A stretch of DNA of 7,923 nucleotides from an uncultured Lachnospiraceae bacterium (GTDB taxonomy: Bacteria; Bacillota; Clostridia; Lachnospirales; Lachnospiraceae): positions 1-7,923 of the forward strand of contig CAJUHN010000187.1 of NCBI GenBank assembly GCA_910585935.1, given 5' to 3'. The translations under genes and the position numbers were made by a program. Positions 7,001 through 7,923 of this stretch are shown here, piece after piece. The notes under the pieces are model-generated. The model was not told the origin of the DNA and did not search any database. It saw only the letters and a program-made list of their open reading frames with translations. Numbering within the stretch: the stretch's first letter is position 1; every line of letters begins with the position of its first letter.

Positions 7001-7008
7001 AGAGTAGG
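6998..7008 (+). repeat. Direct repeat TAAAGAGTAGG, right copy
   Basis: This second copy includes the TAA stop of the small Cys-rich gene and the left arm of the hairpin at 6999-7036. See the left copy at 6861-6871. Confidence 0.4.
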
Positions 7009-7036
7009 GCAGTGGCTAAGCTGCCCAAAACTCTTT
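6999..7036 (+). terminator. Long hairpin terminator at the convergence of two genes
   Basis: AAAGAGT (6999-7005) pairs with ACTCTTT (7030-7036) and GGGCAG (7007-7012) pairs with CTGCCC (7021-7026). This gives 13 pairs with a small internal bulge and an eight-base loop. On the plus strand it is followed by a T-rich run (TTTTACTTTCTTT). It thus ends the plus-strand unit, and because the minus-strand antirepressor stops inside the loop (7018-7016) it may serve both directions, though the minus-side T run is weak. Confidence 0.75.
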
Positions 7037-7582
7037 TACTTTCTTTGTAATATATAACTGTCCCTTACCTGTAACGAGCGTTTGTCTGTTTGTTTTAGTC
7101 TGACCTAAGAAGTCTGTATATGTATGTTCAATAACCTTAAAATATCCAGCATCAACATATTGCTGATAAGGTTGGTTATCTTTCATAAGAATTTTCTTAA
7201 TTCTGAGAAATTCAAAAAGACGGTTCCTGCCAATATTAATATTGTTATATTTCAATAGCTTTGCCATAGTTTTCATATCAATCAAATCCGTAGTATCTGA
7301 AACCTGATTTGCAAAATCCACAAGTGGTTTTTGTTGTTCAATTTTTTCCTCAGCTAATTTTCGTGCCTGGCGTTCTTCTTTCAAAGCGGTTGCCAACTGG
7401 ATGAGATAATCAGGATCGGTTAGTGTTCGTTCAATAACTTCATTGGTCATATAAGCACCATGTTTACGAATTGAAGGTAAAATATCATCCATTACCCAAG
7501 ATTCAAATTTTTGTGCAGAAGGTAATTTGCTACCAATAATTAGTCGGTAAATATCAGACTCTGGTATAACCATTACTTCCAA
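7016..7582 (-). CDS. Antirepressor C-terminal fragment (rest of BRO-N plus KilAC)
   Basis: This frame holds the C-terminal ~188 residues: the end of BRO-N (DIYRLIIGSKLPSAQKFESW, DDILPSIRKHGAYM), a charged helix (EERQARKLAEEKIEQQ) and the KilAC/ANT domain through VTGKGQLYITKKV. Its first available start is a TTG at 7582, then an ATG at 7573. Neither has a convincing ribosome site, which fits a broken gene rather than a separate one. Translation could arise only by frameshifting or weak re-initiation. Confidence 0.55.
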   Translation of the reverse strand: MEVMVIPESDIYRLIIGSKLPSAQKFESWVMDDILPSIRKHGAYMTNEVIERTLTDPDYLIQLATALKEERQARKLAEEKIEQQKPLVDFANQVSDTTDLIDMKTMAKLLKYNNINIGRNRLFEFLRIKKILMKDNQPYQQYVDAGYFKVIEHTYTDFLGQTKTNRQTLVTGKGQLYITKKVKEFWAA

Positions 7583-7589
7583 TAATTTT

Positions 7590-7781
7590 TCAGAGTTTTG
7601 TGGGTGGGGGGATTTCAGATACCCTACCTCTTTTACACCTATTCTTTACTGTATTCTTCGGGTCTTTATATCCAAGAATAGATGCAATATCTTTTGCTAC
7701 AAACCAAGGTTCTCCATCAATAGTTACGGTTCTGATTTCTCCAAATTCCTCGTTTTTAAAAATTTCGATTTTATTTGTCAT
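7590..7781 (-). CDS. Antirepressor N-terminal fragment (BRO-N half)
   Basis: This is the product actually encoded from the ATG at 7781: 63 residues. The first 57 are a normal BRO-N start (IEIFKNEEFGEIRTV, GEPWFVAKDIASILGY). The last six (PPPTKL) are frameshift nonsense after the homopolymer. The ribosome site AGAGGT is six bases upstream. Alone it lacks the second half of BRO-N and all of KilAC, so independent function is doubtful. Confidence 0.6.
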   Translation of the reverse strand: MTNKIEIFKNEEFGEIRTVTIDGEPWFVAKDIASILGYKDPKNTVKNRCKRGRVSEIPPPTKL

Positions 7782-7829
7782 ACTGTACCTCTATCTCCGC
7801 ATTAAGTAGTGGGACACTATAAAATTTTA

Positions 7830-7858
7830 CGTTATTTGCCGATAACGGAATTGTTATC
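7830..7858. promoter_or_regulatory. Tandem overlapping operator-like inverted repeats
   Basis: Two perfect 6-6-6 inverted repeats overlap: CGTTAT-TTGCCG-ATAACG (7830-7847) and GATAAC-GGAATT-GTTATC (7841-7858). Together they give three half-sites, GTTAT, ATAAC and GTTAT, beginning at 7831, 7842 and 7853, an exact 11-base pitch close to one helical turn. They lie 49-77 bases upstream of the antirepressor ATG. On the minus strand a possible -10 TATAGT (7821-7816) follows a weak -35 (TTATCG) inside the repeats. A dimeric phage repressor is the likely ligand (inference). Confidence 0.55.
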
Positions 7859-7923
7859 TTATGTGTAGGATTGCGGCAACAATCACTCCAATGGAGAAAG
7901 AAGTTAATTTAATAACTTTGGGC
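7859..7923. other. Unassigned right edge, open on both strands
   Basis: On the plus strand ATG codons at 7861 and 7891 begin a frame (MEKEVNLITLG from 7891) open to the edge, but neither has a good ribosome site. On the minus strand a frame enters from the edge, encodes a hydrophobic C-terminus (SIGVIVAAILHIR) and stops at 7861-7859. Either could be a partial gene; the sequence available does not decide. Confidence 0.25.

Larger units (their letters stand above)
7016..7781 (-). pseudogene. Phage antirepressor (BRO-N + KilAC), frameshifted
   Basis: Antirepressors of this class counter the phage repressor and favour lytic growth. Two adjacent minus-strand frames are the halves of one gene. Deleting one base from the six-G run at 7606-7611 (six C on the coding strand) joins them as SEIPHPQNSEKLLEVMVIPE, giving a 254-residue protein of normal domain order. 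BRO-N occupies about residues 1-110 (EPWFVAKDIASILGYKD at 24-40; DIYRLIIGSKLPSAQKFESW at about 76-95). A charged linker helix follows, then the KilAC/ANT domain (about 145-251). The ATG at 7781 has AGAGGT upstream. As read, translation stops at residue 63. Causes could be a real inactivating mutation, a homopolymer sequencing error, or slip-strand switching. The operator-like repeats lie about 50 bases upstream of the start. Confidence 0.85.

Noticed and set aside
6834..7028. Minus-strand open frame of 64 codons
   Set aside because: It is antisense to the small Cys-rich gene, whose AGGAGGTGA site is far stronger evidence, and runs through the terminator.
7600..7809. Plus-strand open frame opposite the antirepressor start
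   Set aside because: It is antisense to the BRO-N half and the operator side, with no ribosome site.
1..7923. CRISPR array, insertion sequence, diversity-generating retroelement or integrase
   Set aside because: No spaced repeats, transposase, reverse transcriptase, recombinase or terminal inverted repeats were seen.

Overview
The window looks like part of a low-GC Gram-positive (Firmicutes, probably Clostridia) prophage or temperate phage. The evidence is the AT-rich sequence, strong AGGAGG-type ribosome binding sites, a packaging operon (small terminase, large terminase, portal), a BRO-N/KilAC antirepressor and a phage-type tRNA. No host gene or integrase is visible, so the host cannot be named more closely.

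Layout, left to right. (1) 1-4098, minus strand: a tight head-packaging operon transcribed leftwards. A zinc-finger protein that I infer to be the small terminase overlaps the large terminase by one base (TAATG). The large terminase is followed after 15 bases by a portal-like gene that runs off the left edge. (2) 4140-4242, minus strand: a tRNA-Pro(UGG) with its own intrinsic terminator, just upstream of the packaging operon. (3) 4282-7000, plus strand: three genes pointing against the operon. They encode a 154-residue coiled-coil protein with one C-terminal membrane anchor, a 568-residue P-loop ATPase, and a 38-residue Cys-rich acidic protein. A possible tiny membrane ORF lies on the minus strand between the first two (4783-4920). 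(4) 6999-7036: a long hairpin that can terminate the plus-strand unit. (5) 7016-7781, minus strand: a KilAC antirepressor gene broken by a one-base shift in a six-base homopolymer. (6) 7830-7858: three alternately oriented GTTAT half-sites at an exact 11-base pitch, a likely operator in front of the antirepressor. The last ~65 bases are open on both strands and cannot be assigned.

How it fits together: the minus-strand genes are ordinary phage machinery (packaging and lysis-lysogeny control). The plus-strand block 4282-7000 looks like cargo carried between them. It is on the opposite strand, has its own extended -10 promoter, its ATPase gene is visibly more AT-rich than the terminase gene, and neither of its larger products is a structural or replication protein. 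A signal-transducing-type ATPase beside a coiled-coil, tail-anchored membrane protein resembles the architecture of phage-borne defence or superinfection-exclusion modules. That is inference; no known defence system is identified here with certainty.
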